This document shows positions 1 through 12,633 of a stretch of 64,000 nucleotides of DNA, piece after piece. The position numbers and the translations under genes are program-made. Location: the NCBI RefSeq assembly GCF_033568475.1, contig NC_133123.1, positions 2,108,001 through 2,172,000 on the forward strand, written 5' to 3'. Every line of letters starts with the position of its first letter. Position 1 is the first letter of the stretch. This stretch comes from Henckelia pumila. Its lineage: Eukaryota; Streptophyta; Magnoliopsida; Lamiales; Gesneriaceae. The notes beneath the pieces are model-generated. The model had not been told where the DNA came from, ran no database searches, and saw only the letters and a list, made by a program, of their open reading frames with translations.

Positions 1-1778
1 GAAACCTGAGAATTGAAGTACATACATACAACAATCAACATAATAATAATTATGAACATATAAACACCTGAGTGGTGACAAGACTCCCTAAAGATGCGCC
101 CAATTAACTTCCAACCAAACACATCCACACACACACACAAACCCTAATGGGTGTGTGAAAACATGCGAACTGTCCGTTGCATATGCACTCCTTACCTAGG
201 ATGAGTCGTCTATGCTGAAAGTACTATCTTTTTTTTTTTTTTGTTTTCGTATAAAATGTTTGCACAATAATCTCACTGCAAGATCCATCGATACTGTTTT
301 GCTTTACATCGAGACGTTCACACGAGCATTTTGTATAACTCATCGTAAATATAACTTCCGATATAACATAGACTCGTGTGTCATACATATCTAGTGCGCG
401 CCCATTTTCCAAAGTTGGACATTCCAATTAAAACGCGAATGAATAGTGGTTGTTGGGGTGGGGGACTACCATCCTATCACAAACTGCGGCATCTGCAGCT
501 TTCATAGCTGCATGCCATTCCCTTCCAATGACTCGGAGACAAAAAAACATGAATTAAGAAAGAGAGAGAATGTTTTGTTGTTTTTCCAAATATCAAGGCG
601 ATTGATATATGTATCTAGGAGAATGTTAGGACAGCCTTTTTTTCATTTATAATTCAAATATTCTATGTATCATAGTACTATTATGGTTCAATCAAAGAAT
701 CATAACCTCCTTAGATTATTCCCACTTCGAATGCTAGCTTGTCCTTTTTTATCTTATCTTTTCTTGACGTACATTGCTGCCCGCTCCCCACACACCATCT
801 TATTATTGCATATCAAAATTCATATATGGCCCTTTATTTATTTTATAAATTATTGTTTAACCATATGTACGTGTATATCTTCACAATGGTTCAAAATTGG
901 ATAAAATTAATTAGTTTTCATGAATTTACATCATGTACGTAAACAATTAAACTCAAACTTTTACATATGATTTCAGCTCCACATTCCCAAGCTAGTACAT
1001 GAAATTTGATACAAAATAATTATAGTTTATTATATCAATATTTTAACTAATAACTAATTCGTCATTATGGAACACACAACGCTCGAATTAAGAGTGGAAT
1101 TTGTAGATATATACTTCAAGAATATATTCTATCAAATTATTTGCTGCTCTGTTTCAATGGTTGTAGCTAGACATAGTCATTTAGATTTTGCTAAAACAAA
1201 TTAATCTCAAGATCACTAACTCAAATGAATATTCGGTGGATTAGGGGTATCACGGATCCTTCCAAACACTAAATTCCAAGAACAATGTACAGAGAATTAC
1301 TAGGAAAGAAAAAAAGGTATTCAAAAAGAGGTATAATTAATAAGAAGACTTGAAATTGGGGGAAGGACAAGCTTGCATAATTATCAAAGTTTTGAAAAGG
1401 AAAAAGGGCCAAAAAAAAGAAAAGAAAAGAAAACTTGATGTGCACCCACTAAAAGAGGCACCATCTTCTTAGCATGCATAGGGACCTTTGAGGACACTCT
1501 CACATAGCATCAACACAACCTATTATTCTTCCAAACACACCCTTCCAATGTACTAGATTTAACCATCTCTCTTGGATTTTTCTCCAAAACTCTTTTCTCC
1601 TTTGCGCCTCTCTCCCCACTAATACTTTGCAAGATTGGCCTTTCATCTTCTTCCTCTTGGATTTTCTGCTTTTATTGCCGATTCTCCCCCTCTTTTCTTT
1701 TCTTGAAATACCCATACGATTTTCTTTTAATTTCTTTTTTTTTTTTTCTAAAGAATCCCAACATATATCCTCCAACAC
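1..1778. other. Intergenic, no supported gene
   Basis: AT-rich intergenic sequence with short homopolymer runs and a CA-rich stretch near 125-140. The open frames here are short, lack family similarity that I recognise and look like chance frames. The last few hundred bases are the likely promoter of the small gene that starts at 1905; they are rich in CT and TTC, as plant promoters and 5' leaders often are. Confidence 0.6.
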
Positions 1779-1787
1779 TATATATAT
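1779..1787 (+). promoter_or_regulatory. Candidate TATA box of the 1905 gene
   Basis: A TATATATAT run lies about 120 bases before the ATG at 1905. It is followed by an A-rich leader with CA repeats. The spacing suits a plant TATA box with a leader of about 90 bases. Inferred from spacing only. Confidence 0.4.
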
Positions 1788-1904
1788 CTATGTTAAACCG
1801 AAAAACCCGTAGCAGCTAGCTTAAACTCAAACAACAAAAACCCTGATTATATTTTTCTTTAATCTCACAAATATACACACACAAACACACACATCGATCG
1901 ATCC

Positions 1905-2300
1905 ATGGTGACGGAAGGTGATGACGTTGGTAAAGGAGGCACGGTGGGTCTTTCCTCCATTGCGTTGCTTCAAGAAAGGTTCCGGCAATTGGAAAAGATG
2001 AAAGAACTGAGACAGGAGAGAGAGCTCCTTAAGATATTATCAGAATCTGAAAAGTCATGCGGCAGTACTGATCCACTCATGATTATAAAACATCAAGAGC
2101 CACGCTCGAGAAGAACATCATGCGTACGCTCCGAACTCATGTTTCTTCCTCCCAATCCACATTGCCAGCTTTCTCTATCCCTTTGGCCCGACTCACAAAT
2201 CAAGAAAATCCCCACAAAAATTAATATTGCTAAATCTTGTTTTAATGATGCACCCTTGGTTTGTTCTTCGGATCATGTGGATACTTCTCTTCGTCTGTGA
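1905..2300 (+). CDS. Small unrecognised plant protein (131 aa)
   Basis: Single-exon frame of 131 residues starting at an ATG in a good plant context (after CGATCC) and ending at TGA. Residues 14-47 form a highly charged amphipathic stretch (ALLQERFRQLEKMKELRQER) that should be helical or coiled coil. The rest is Ser/Pro-rich and low in complexity, with a FLPPNPHCQLSLSLWPDS segment near the middle. I see no catalytic motif, signal peptide or membrane segment. I have a loose memory of short uncharacterised plant proteins that share the LQERFRQLEKxKExRxERELL core, but I cannot name a family or function. A TATA-like run and CA-rich leader upstream and a CT/T-rich tail after the stop support a real transcript. 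Confidence 0.6.
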   Translation: MVTEGDDVGKGGTVGLSSIALLQERFRQLEKMKELRQERELLKILSESEKSCGSTDPLMIIKHQEPRSRRTSCVRSELMFLPPNPHCQLSLSLWPDSQIKKIPTKINIAKSCFNDAPLVCSSDHVDTSLRL

Positions 2301-4250
2301 AACGGCTTCAGTACTCATCGTTTTGTTCTTCTTCTTTCTTTTTTTTTTTTACCCTTCTAGCTATATATATGTGTCAACCTGCCATTATATATATAATAAT
2401 GATTGCTATAAATATATGATACTGCAGGAGTACACAAATTAAACATGCTTGGTGTTTAAAGTACTTCAACGTTTGGAGCATGCATGCATCAGCGTTAAAT
2501 AATTAATATCTGTTTTAGGTAATGTATGTAAACTCTAAAAATAAATGATTACGAATTTTTTTAAAAAAAAATTGAAAAAATTAGAAGCTGCAAACATTCT
2601 CTTAATGTCTCCGATCTAACGTAGATTATAAACCTCTACTTTCTATGAATTAATGCAGCTATAATACGAACGATGTTGCTACTGTTTTATGTTAATCATA
2701 TATACAGCTATAAATCCAAAAACACGCAGAACTTAATTAGGGGGCCTTGCATTTTGAATCCCACCAGCCGGATAAGAATATTCAATGTATTTCGTTTTCA
2801 ACAATAAGTGGAATACTAGAATAAAAAATAATAATAATAAAATAAGAGTAATATTTTTTTCCTTTTATTTTTAGCCCAAATAAAGAGGCCGGAATTATAG
2901 TTTACTATCACCGGCATGTTATAATTAAATTAACTTTTAGAAAGGAACGCGGTTCCGGCCTGATAAAATAATAGTTATTTTATATAATGATTTCACGAAT
3001 TCATATTTGTAAGAGGATCGATTTGATACATATATTTTTAGTGGAAAATTGAAAATTTTGACATAAAATTAATTTTTTTTCATGAGACATCAGACTGAAT
3101 TAGAACTTCGTTTTATAAAATTGACAAACGATGTCATAATTTTATTTTATTTATTTTTGAAAAAAAAATCTCTTTTTCGGTCGAGAAGTTCATACGATTT
3201 TAAAACTAGAATTATATAAAGTAAAAGTTTCGATCTAATATAAAAAAAATCACAAAAATTCACGTGACACGATTTCACGGTCAATTTTTTCATGAGAAGA
3301 TGAATCTCTTTATTTGGATCACCAATATTCAAATATTATTTTTTTATTGTAAATATAAATAAAATTAATTCATCTCATAAATAAAAATTGTGAAAACGTC
3401 ACAAAATACTTGCTCAAAATATATATACTCACGTGCTCCTTGGCCAGTCATGCATGTTAAAGGGTCTAATTAAACTCGAAAGATTCGGACATATAATCAC
3501 AATGATATATTTCAGAGATATATATATATATAGTTTATATTTTAAAAATGTTTCAATACAGTTGATCAGGTTGGTCAAGGCTTCATCCATGCACTGATGC
3601 ATGTCTTTTAAATAATTAATTAATTTATCTAATTATTTTGATAGTATAAATAACCTAATTTTTATTTTTAATTTCTAAATGTATATAAAATGATACTTGA
3701 TTGAAAAGTTTTCAAATTATTTTAGAACATATTAATAACAGTATTTTTTTTACCACTTTTATTAAGTTTAAGCATATTACATAAAATATTATATATGATA
3801 CATATCTGTACTAGCAAAAATTGCATACAAAATCTACATTTTTTTAGTATATTATAATTACAACAATATTTTTAATTGATAAAATTTTTTTTTTAATATT
3901 TTATTTTAATTTAATTTACTTCATATTTTAATTTTTATAAATTTCATTTTTAAAAAATAAAACTAGAGAAGTCATTTAAAAAAAATAGTTGATCAAAGGT
4001 TATTTTCTCAAATTCCCAGTATTTTTTTAATTTTAATTTACGGTAAATTCCATAGCCAGAATCAGAGAAGTCAACGAGGACAGAAGATTTGGCAAAAATG
4101 GGTCCCGCCATTCGGATTATTACCGGAAACTTACCATTTCGGTCATCATTATTTTCAACCTTCCTGCTTTTGCTCCATCTTCGACGGGTCCAAACGGTAG
4201 TAAAGCGATAGGACTTTCAGGCTAGTCAAGTGTTTCTCCGTCCCATATAC
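2301..4250. other. Intergenic, AT-rich
   Basis: Very AT-rich spacer between the small gene and the OBERON-like gene. It has poly-A and poly-T runs and (TA)n tracts near 3515-3530. I see no coding frame or clear transposon end. The last 200 bases (about 4050-4250) are less AT-rich and are the probable promoter of the OBERON-like gene. Confidence 0.5.
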
Positions 4251-5129
4251 GTTACGGCTTAGCTGAGCTGAGCTAGGGTTTTCGAAGAGGAAAGGGGGTA
4301 AATATTGAGTCAATTTCCGGAATTGAGTTTGAATTCCGTCTAGTTACCTCGTTTCAGGTATGAAGATGGATCATTTTCAGTGACATTTATTTATTTTGTT
4401 TCAATGTTTGCTGGCCCTAGATCTAATCCCGCGTTTTGTTTTGTGATTTCAGTTTCAGCTTTAATCGTGTAATTTTAGCTTCTTTGTTTTGAATTTTTGG
4501 TAGTTTCTTTCTTCTTACGGTGGTCTGTCGAGAAAGCACAAATTTACCACCTCGGTAATGTAATAATTGATCTATGTCTGCTAAAGCTTCATCCTGAAAA
4601 TATGCTTGTTTGGTTGTAAAATTGGATTTTTCATCTCTGGTGCTAGAAATATTTTCTTTAAATAGCCATTAGATTCATTTTTTACGAAGCTACCTTTTTT
4701 TGTGGATAACAGGTAGGAGATATTTTTTTCTGAATTTCTATTATCTTTCTTACAATATACTTGATTTGCCTTCTGGAGTTATATGGACTCGCGATTCAAT
4801 GAATTTTTATTATACTTTTTCGAGATCTATATCTAAATTAAAATTTAATTTCACAAAATGCATCCGCTTGTAATTTGTACCTGTTGAACCTATTGGTGAT
4901 TGGTTATGAAAGAATTGCGGGTCTTGGTAGTTCTTGAGTTCTTATGTTGTACTTTTATCCATTCCATCGATCTGTGTTTTCCTATTCCTCAGAGATTGTA
5001 CTGGCTTGCCAATTCAATCCTTTCCTAGAAGATTGTAATTATTGTTTTGCATTAAGATGTGAGTGAGGAGACACTGTTGTTTGTCCTTGTAGGTCGTTAA
5101 GTGATTTTCACTTGTTGTTACTTCAGGTT
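4251..5129 (+). other. 5' leader of OBERON-like gene with a 769-bp leader intron
   Basis: The leader appears to be split. A donor CAG|GTATGA lies at 4357/4358 and an acceptor CTTCAG lies at 5126, three bases before the ATG at 5130. The intron would be 4358-5126, is T-rich and carries many ATGs that splicing would remove. The transcription start is placed only roughly, near 4250. Leader introns are common in plant regulatory genes. Inferred from splice motifs, not from transcripts. Confidence 0.55.
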
Positions 5130-7876
5130 ATGGGAACATCATCTGGTTCTCATTTCAATAACCAATCCTCAATGCTACCTCCACGTCAACAGCTGCAACC
5201 TGGGGGAGTTCTGCAGACCTCTCTCTCATTAGTTGCACCAGATGCGTGTGGATCTCCAAATCTTCAGGAACATGGCTCTAATTATGGGCTAGTTCGTGAA
5301 TCCCCAACGGAAAGTGCCAGTTCACGAGAAACTTGGCCCACTGCTGAGGCTTTGACAGCAAAGAAACTGGAGAAGGAAAAAGAAAGAGAGAATGGTTTTG
5401 CTGGGCACTCTGTAGTCCGGCATATTTCAAATGCAGATAAAATGTCTCTTCGGGATGTGGCCAGTGAAAGGATAGAAATCATAGCTGAAAAAATGCAGAA
5501 TCTCCCAGACGAGTATTTAGACAAGTCTAAAAATGAACTTCGTGCTTTTCTGGAAGGGTTGGGTGGTTCTCAGCAAAGAGACGAATTTCTATTTCTGCAG
5601 AAGCTGGTCCAAAGTAGGAGTGATTTGACTGAGAAAAATCTGATTATGGCTCACAGGATTCAGCTGGAAATTCTGGTTTCTATAAAGACTGGAATCCAGG
5701 CATTTTTGCATCCAAGTCTCAGTCTATCTCAAGCTTCGCTGATGGACATTTTCTTGTACAAGAAGTGCAGAAACATAGCGTGTGGAAGTGCACTACCAGC
5801 GGAGGACTGTGCATGTGAATTGTGTGCAAAGAGAAATGGTTTTTGCAACCTTTGCATGTGTGTAATCTGCCAAAAGTTTGATTTTGAGGTTAACACATGC
5901 CGCTGGATTGGGTGTGATTTGTGTTCTCACTGGACTCACACTGATTGTGCTATTCGAAATGGACAAATTGGCATGGGCCCTTGTGTGAAGAATGGAGCTA
6001 GTTCAGCAGAGATGCTTTTCAGATGCAGAGCTTGTAGTAGGACATCTGAATTATTAGGGTGGGTGAAAGATGTATTCCAGCATTGTGCGCCGACTTGGGA
6101 TAGGGATGCCTTAATTAGAGAACTGGATTTTGTGAGTAGAATTTTCCGTGGGAGTGAGGATTATAGAGGCAAGAAATTGTTCAGAAAGTGTGAGGAGCTC
6201 ATTGAGAAATTGAAGAGTGGGGTAGCTGAACCTATGGCTTGTAAAGTAATCTTAATGTTCTTTCAAGGTAAGCTTTTGTCACATGGTTATATTGTGAATT
6301 ATGCTCGTTCCTACATTTATATTTTTTCTTTCTTGCCTGGTTTTTTATGAAATGAACAAAAAAACAGACGATCTAGGTTTACTAATACTCAGCTTGGTGA
6401 ACCAGTGATTGTTCATATTTTCATGTTGCACACTTCTTGTGGTTTTTGTATCAATCATACTGCACATGGCTTGGTAGGATTCGATGGGATTTGTCTTTAA
6501 GAATGCTATCTCGATGTTGGGATGGGAAATGGAAAATGAGGATTTTATCTCACAGGGTGTCTACCTCTAACAACCTTCCTTACATTTTGATGCGACGTTG
6601 TCTCTATTTAATATTAGATAATACATCCTATCTTTCCACTTTTCGTGGTGGTTTTGGGGTAAAATTGTTTTGGTTTTGGGGGAAAATTGTTTTATACGGT
6701 GATTTTAATTTTTTTAGAGAAGCCAATTAACAAAATGAATTTACCTTGCATAGTATTGTCATTTGCTGTGGATCGACAACATATAATTTGGTTTCTTCCT
6801 CTGAATTCAATATGCAAATTATGTGCTACTCTTGTCATCCTTAATGTTTTTATGTCAAGATTGACTTAGTGTACTCCCGAAGTAACGTGACTAGCATTTT
6901 TCAAATCCAAATACCAAGTTACAAGATAACAGCAATTTTTCAAATCAACTTGTTTGTGCCATCTAAACTTAGGTTGCCATATTGCTTGACTTTACTTTAC
7001 TATACAACCTGCAATTGTAATTTTGTTTATCTTTTTTATAGCTGTCCTGTTTCTTCTGTAACTACGTAAACATCAAATTCCATATAGAACAAATTAATCT
7101 CTTATTTTTCAACGTCTTTAGATTCCGAGTCACTCCTGCAACAAAGTTATTTACAAGGAGTTTCATGTTTCTGTTTCGTTTTGCATGATACTGGGAATAC
7201 TAACTTTAGAGATTCACACTTATTTTATGAAAATTTTGTTACCTTCGCAGAACTTGAGTCAGACCCCTTAAAGATTCAGGAGAATGAAGAAAGTGGCAGG
7301 ATGATATCCCCACAGGAAGCTTTCAACAGGATAGCAGACGTAGTGCAGGAAGCTGTAAAAAAGATGGAAAATGTTGCAGAAGAGAAAATGCGGATGGTAA
7401 AAAAAGCCCGCTTGGCTGTTGATGCTTGTGAGCAAGAGCTCAAGGATAAAGCCAGGGAAGTGGCAGCACTGAAGATGGAAAGGCAGAGAAAGAAGATACA
7501 AATTGATGAGCTTGAAAATATTGTGAGGCTCAAACAGGCTGAGGCGGACATGTTTGAGCTGAAAGCCAATGAAGCTCGACGAGAAGCTGAGTGGCTTCAA
7601 AGAATTGCACTTGCCAAGAGCGATAAGTCAGAAGAGGATTATACAAGTAGGTACCTGAAGCAAAGAATGCATGAGGCTGAGGCTGAGAAACAATATTTGT
7701 TCGAAAAGATTAAGCTCCAGGAAAGTACAAGGGCGTCACAGAGCGGTGCAGGAACAAGTGACCCTTCCCACATGATGTATAGCAAAATCCAGGATTTACT
7801 GAAGAACATGTATGACACAACTTCGAAGGCGGAGGCACAGTCAAATGATCGTCACTCATTGGGTTCACTTCCTTGA
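5130..7876 (+). CDS. OBE1/OBE2-like: OBERON1/2-like PHD-finger protein (587 aa, 2 exons)
   Basis: Exons 5130-6267 and 7251-7876 join in phase (GAA codon across the junction). The protein opens MGTSSGSHFNNQSSMLPPRQ, the typical OBERON1/2 start. Residues about 211-310 hold a Cys/His-rich PHD finger (CRNIACG, CELC, CNLCMCVIC, CRWIGCDLCSHWTHTDC). After a conserved helical block, exon 2 encodes a long coiled coil (about residues 400-540) rich in E, K, R, A and Q. Arabidopsis OBE1 and OBE2 are about 570 residues, so this looks full length. Family knowledge: nuclear chromatin-associated proteins needed for root and shoot meristem upkeep, forming dimers with each other and with OBE3/4; also described as potyvirus VPg interactors. 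The ATG at 5130 was chosen because it follows a leader acceptor and matches the family start. Confidence 0.93.
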
Positions 7877-8825
7877 GTTTCATCATTCTCCTGGCTGGAC
7901 CTTTCGGTTTCATGTATGGCATGAAACTTCATTGTTGATTATGTCTGTCAAACCTGTAGTTGCTGCCTTTCCTTGTAGATTAGAAAGCAAGCTCGCGAAA
8001 CAGCTTGAATGCAGATGAATGTTCCCATCTTACTGGATTCTATTTATGGCCACCCTCTATGTACAGTGGTCACTTATTTTTTCTTTAATTTGCAACTGTT
8101 ATCCATGACACTCAGTGCTGGCATATGTATGCATAGTTTCTTCTTCTTCTTCTTTTTTTTTTTTATGTTGATTTGTGAACTGTTTGTGATTTGCTTGGTT
8201 TATCATTGACCATATCATGAGAAGCTAATCAATTTCTTGCATCACCAACCAGCCATGATGTGATTAAAATGTCTTCGTTTCTACTCTGGAAATTTGATAC
8301 CCTCTATTTTGTTTTTGTCATTTGAGTACTGTTGGGGAAAGAGGTGCTACAACAATGAAGCTGGCAAATTGATCCCCATTTCAAAGTTTCACCAAGTGTT
8401 CGATCACTTGTCGTGATTTGGTGAATCTAAACTAGAGGGGTTGGTGATTATTTAAATCATAAAATGTATGGTCGAGCTCAATTTAATTTTTGTCTAGAGA
8501 TCTGAGTACTCGCTGTTACCGAGGCCATGTGAAAACTTAAACAATGGAGGATGTCTGTTATATTAGCATATCATATTGTGCACCATGAGTTTTTTTTAAC
8601 TTAAATGTAAATAAAAAAACGCAAGAATAGCCAGTCTGAAATGTGTTACCAGTTGAGATTATTGTACAACATTGTCTTTTTAGTGAGGACAAGACTGGGA
8701 TTTGTAGGTAATTCACATCAAGTCATTGCGTTAGGATCTGAAGGAGACTCTCTTTATATACTTCCTGCATTTTGGCTTATTGCATGGTTTTTTCCCATTT
8801 CCATGACTTCTGTTCAGTTTCCATA
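7877..8825 (+). other. OBERON 3' region and X8-gene promoter
   Basis: About 950 bases. The first half is probably the 3' UTR of the OBERON-like gene (a TTC/T-rich tract near 8143-8165). The second half leads into the small X8 gene and has TTTATATA at 8754-8761, about 70 bases before its ATG, as a TATA candidate. No further coding frame is supported. Confidence 0.45.
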
Positions 8826-9541
8826 ATGCAGATGAAGATTATCAAACTAACATTGATATTTTTGCTGTCAATATCACAGTATTCAGGTAGCTTTCTCACT
8901 ATTCATCTTTTCTTGTTGTATCGTATCTGTGTGCAATATATATACTCTTTTTTTGTTTCTGACGATGATTTACGGATATTTTGACATGTTTGGAAGATGG
9001 ACAGTTTGATTACTGCATCGCAGATGATCAAACATCAGAAGATGATCTGGTCAAAGCTATGAATTGGGCATGTACCAGTGGTGCAAACTGCAGCACAGTT
9101 CAAATGAACCAGACATGTTTTTTCCCCAACACAACAAAGGATCATGCATCTTATGTATTCAACAGCTACTATCAAAATATGAAGCACAACGGAGGCAGTT
9201 GTTACATCAATGCCACTGCAGTTTTAACCGGTCTCGATCCCAGTACGCACGTCTTACTATCTAACGAAATTGTAACATAAAATCGAGCTAAACTCAAGAA
9301 GAAGTGGATCTTGATTCTTGGTTCTAAACAAAACTTGTAACTTTTAATGTCTTTTTTCCCAATTAAGGGGCAAATTGGCTCTCCGAGCCAGGTGCAGTAT
9401 GTGCCTACCGCTTGTGATTACTTTGTGATTACTTCTATTTCTGGATCTAAAAAAAGAATAGTGCGTATTGGACTCTAATTTCAGAGTGTTTTATCACCAA
9501 TGGCAGGTCATGGCTCGTGCAAGTTTGATTATATACCTTGA
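8826..9541 (+). CDS. Small secreted X8-domain protein, PDCB/callose-binding type (113 aa, 3 exons)
   Basis: Exons 8826-8886, 8997-9242 and 9507-9541 close in phase. Exon 1 encodes a signal peptide (MQMKIIKLTLIFLLSISQYS). Exon 2 encodes the X8 (CBM43) domain, with FDYCIADDQTSEDDLVKAMN, WACTSGANCS, TCFFPNT and GGSCYINATAVLTGLDP. The tiny third exon, 35 bases, restores the conserved HGSCKFDYIP end; without it the frame runs on to an unrelated tail and a stop at 9280. The six cysteines expected of X8 domains are present. Such proteins bind beta-1,3-glucan in the wall, and related PDCBs act at plasmodesmata. No GPI-anchor signal is seen after the domain, so this one is probably just secreted. Confidence 0.88.
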
Positions 9542-9794
9542 AAAAGTGGATTGCAGCATCGGTAATCCAGGGCACTGTTTCATTTGTTGAAATAGAAATT
9601 AAAGTTTACCTCGCCATTTTCATTTTATGTTTCAACTTTCAGCAATAAGTTTCATTTGTATTGTTCCTCACTTCTGTTCTGACCACTTATTTTTATGAAT
9701 TCTTGGAAGTATTTGGTAAGTGGGATTAGGCGGCTAGCCATGGAAATCTAACGGTGAAATAATACTAGTTCTTTAAATAATTTGTTTACAAATA

Positions 9795-10026
9795 CTCTCT
9801 CATTTTTTATTTTTCACACATGTTAAAGAAAAATTTATTGGAAAGCAATTTTTATACAAACTTCCTATTTAATGTATTAAAAAATGATTGCACAATTTTC
9901 AAGGTGTAGTTAATAAGGGTATGTTAGTAAAGAAATGTAAAAAAATATTACTAAATATAATATATGACTATGTATTTGGGACAAACAAAAAAGAAAACGT
10001 GGACATTATAATTGAAACGGAGGAAG
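9795..10026. mobile_element. Stowaway-like MITE
   Basis: A 232-bp AT-rich element bounded by TA dinucleotides. It begins CTCTCTCATTTT and ends AAACGGAGGAAG, the decayed form of the CTCCCTCCGT...ACGGAGGGAG ends typical of plant Stowaway elements. The interior (for example the TTTTTAATACATTAAATAGG type stretch, read on the minus strand) matches the copy at about 60411-60660 in the opposite orientation, which confirms that it is a repeat. No coding capacity. Confidence 0.65.
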
Positions 10027-10329
10027 TATGCAATGAAAAACAATATTTTCATGAAAAAAATAACATTTTCTTGATCAATATGATAAAAATTGATACGTGG
10101 AATGATTTTTGATAAGTAATGAAAGCCAAAGATGATGATACTATCCCTCTACACTCTCAGCTCCTCCCTTCAAAAAAATATCAAGTTCCATGTTATAGTC
10201 ACAATCTTTACTTATCCCTATTGACTTATAATAACAAGTTGAGGACCATTGTCAATAAAGATCAAAACATACTATAATCTTCAATTATTTTGCATATATG
10301 TCTATCATTATTTGAAATAAAATAAGAGT

Positions 10330-10514
10330 AATGCTAGATGTACACCTCGGTATACACCTTGGTTTACGTTCTTCCTTATTAATTATAAAACTTTCCTTGA
10401 TTAACTAGATATGTATTTCTTATCATGAGTATTTTGCAATTAATGAGAAAAATTAGGAAAATTTAAGTAAGAGTGTAAACCAAGGTGTACACTACAAAGT
10501 GTACATCTAGCATT
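10330..10514. mobile_element. MITE with ends AATGCTAGATGTACAC
   Basis: A 185-bp element with perfect 16-bp terminal inverted repeats (AATGCTAGATGTACAC and its complement at 10499-10514). A second inverted pair just inside (ACACCTTGGTTTAC and GTAAACCAAGGTGT) makes the whole element foldback-like. No target duplication is clear. Related ends occur at 12028-12187, so this is a repeated family. Confidence 0.65.
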
Positions 10515-12027
10515 TTTCATAAAATAAATAGGCCCATTTGAATATGTATATTGTTACAAAAATTAAAAAACGAACTCTACGGAATTGATATTTATTTACC
10601 TACGAAACACACAAATCGGTCGATGATGATACACACCCCCACAACATTTTCAATCTAAATAGACTCTTCGTTTTCTTGTATTATTATGATATAATGGAGT
10701 CATAAATAAATTAATTTGTAGCGATTCCAGTACAACAGCATTAAATGTGAAGAGAAAAAAGGCTAAAAATTGGTGGCCCACGCTCAACCCTCGACTTGTC
10801 ACTTCCTTATCTTTTCCACTTCATATTGTATTCCTTGAAACAAGAAATCATTACCCCTCCCCAGAAAAAATATATAGCAATCTCACTGCCCCTTTCTTCT
10901 TAAATGCTGTCTCAGATATCTGATAACCTTTCTTCGATGTTAGATTAGGCAATATTTAATGCTCCAGAAGCTTGGCCCCCCCTCTTTTCATATGGTACAC
11001 AAGTTTAGTCTAATATCTCTCTTTAAAAAAAATTTAATTTTTTTTGACGTCTCAGAAACATCTCTAGTGTATTTGATTGATACTTATTTCTCTTATCAAA
11101 TACAAAATTATAACATACGACAAAAATCAGTGTAACATGGAGTAGAGGTATTGAATACCAATGACAAAAAATTTTAGGTAGTGGCTAAGAAAATGATGAT
11201 TGGGCTCAAATAATGTTTTCCACATAATCGTGCGGCCGTTCTTGATGTTTTAAACTAAATAATTACTCTTATGAATGGGGATTTTGTTAAATGGGAGGGT
11301 TACACTTGTTAGGCGCCAATAATACCGGTAGTGTTTGCATTTATAGATGAAATTAAATTAATTAATTATATTGGAGATAATTACATTCAAGTCGTTCGAA
11401 ATAATTCAAGATTGAGCCGCGAGCCTATTCATATTTTTTTAAAAAAAAAAAATGCAAGGGGGTGAGAAAATGTCCTTGTCTAATTTGACTCTTATTTATA
11501 CACATGAGATTTGAGCGGAGCCATGTTATATGTAATGTACAAGATATGATCCCTTCAGTTTCAGATTGCCACGTTTAGATCTATATAGATAAGTATAATT
11601 TTTGCTCAAATTAGTGAAACAAAATGAGTATAATTATATGATAATTGAAATCACTCACCCAAAAAACGAAAGAAAATGGGGGTAATTTCATTTTTACCCC
11701 TAAAATTTTTTGTAAAGAGTGCAAGATTGCAATAAAAATCAATGCATCCATATTTATCTATTGGTATGATTGAAATAATCCTGCGAATTTGATCCAACTA
11801 TTGTATAAATTATGTCTGAATGTGAAATAAAATCTAATGGTAACCATTTAATTATCGATCAAAATGTATTAAATGATAAAAACAAAAAAAAAAAAAACAT
11901 TGTCGCGTGACACATAAATGGTGTTTCAAAATTTTACACGATAATTTTCATTTTTATTTAAAATAATTTTATAGCCACCCCATACCCTGATCCTAGGGCC
12001 ATTATTATAGTATTAAAAAGACGGGTG

Positions 12028-12187
12028 ATGTTACGTGTACACATAGGATTACATGTTGCATTTAAAATTACATAAATATTTTTAATATATTTTGGAAAGA
12101 TTTTTTTCAAATCAAGTAGATGGATAATTTTGTAATTTCATGTGTAGTGTGTAACTGAATATGTAAATCAATGTGTACATGTAGCAT
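12028..12187. mobile_element. Diverged MITE related to the one at 10330
   Basis: About 160 bp with ends ATGTTACGTGTACACAT and ATGTGTACATGTAGCAT, which pair as inverted repeats with two mismatches and resemble the ends of the element at 10330-10514. The motif CATTTAAAATTACATAAATA occurs both inside the element and directly after its right end. Confidence 0.45.
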
Positions 12188-12625
12188 TTAAAATTACATA
12201 AATATCTTTAATACAATGTATTTAGGGAACCATATTTGTTATTCAAGAAAATCCAAGAAAAGTGGACTAATTTTTTGCTTATAATTGTACTACGAGTTCT
12301 TACCAAGATTCTTCTTTTTATTTTTATTTTTCCCTTTTTGGTCGACACAAAATATACTGTATTTTTTCTCAAAACCACTTGTTTCCATAATTTTAGAACG
12401 ATGGCAAAACCGAACCTTTTAGTGGTGGAACACTGATTTCTTAACAAGTGATCGCATTATTATCCACTATCATGACTCGAGGCACGTGTAAAATATATAA
12501 AAAAAGGTGCCTCTTAGTGGTAGTTTGTGTTATCGATTTAAAATTATCTTATTATAAATTTTGGAGCTTATGTGCCATTCTTTTCTTTTTCCTTAATTTT
12601 TTTCCGCTTTCTTTTGAGTGATATC

Positions 12626-12633
12626 TATATAAG
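12626..12633 (+). promoter_or_regulatory. Candidate TATA box of the CASP-like gene
   Basis: TATATAAG in the context ATATCTATATAAGTGG, about 170 bases before the ATG at 12800. A good match to plant TATA boxes; position is compatible with a leader of about 140 bases. Confidence 0.5.

Larger units (their letters stand above)
9542..12625. other. Intergenic, AT-rich with three MITEs
   Basis: About 3.1 kb of AT-rich spacer between the X8 gene and the CASP-like gene. It contains three short non-autonomous DNA elements (listed separately). I see no coding frame with recognisable similarity. Confidence 0.55.

Noticed and set aside
7268-7600. Minus-strand frames of about 100 residues under OBERON exon 2
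   Set aside because: They are shadows of the coiled-coil coding sequence on the plus strand, with no start context or family match.
9243-9280. Coding extension of the X8 gene to the stop at 9280
   Set aside because: It gives a tail unlike any X8 protein, while splicing from 9242 to 9507 restores the conserved ending in phase.
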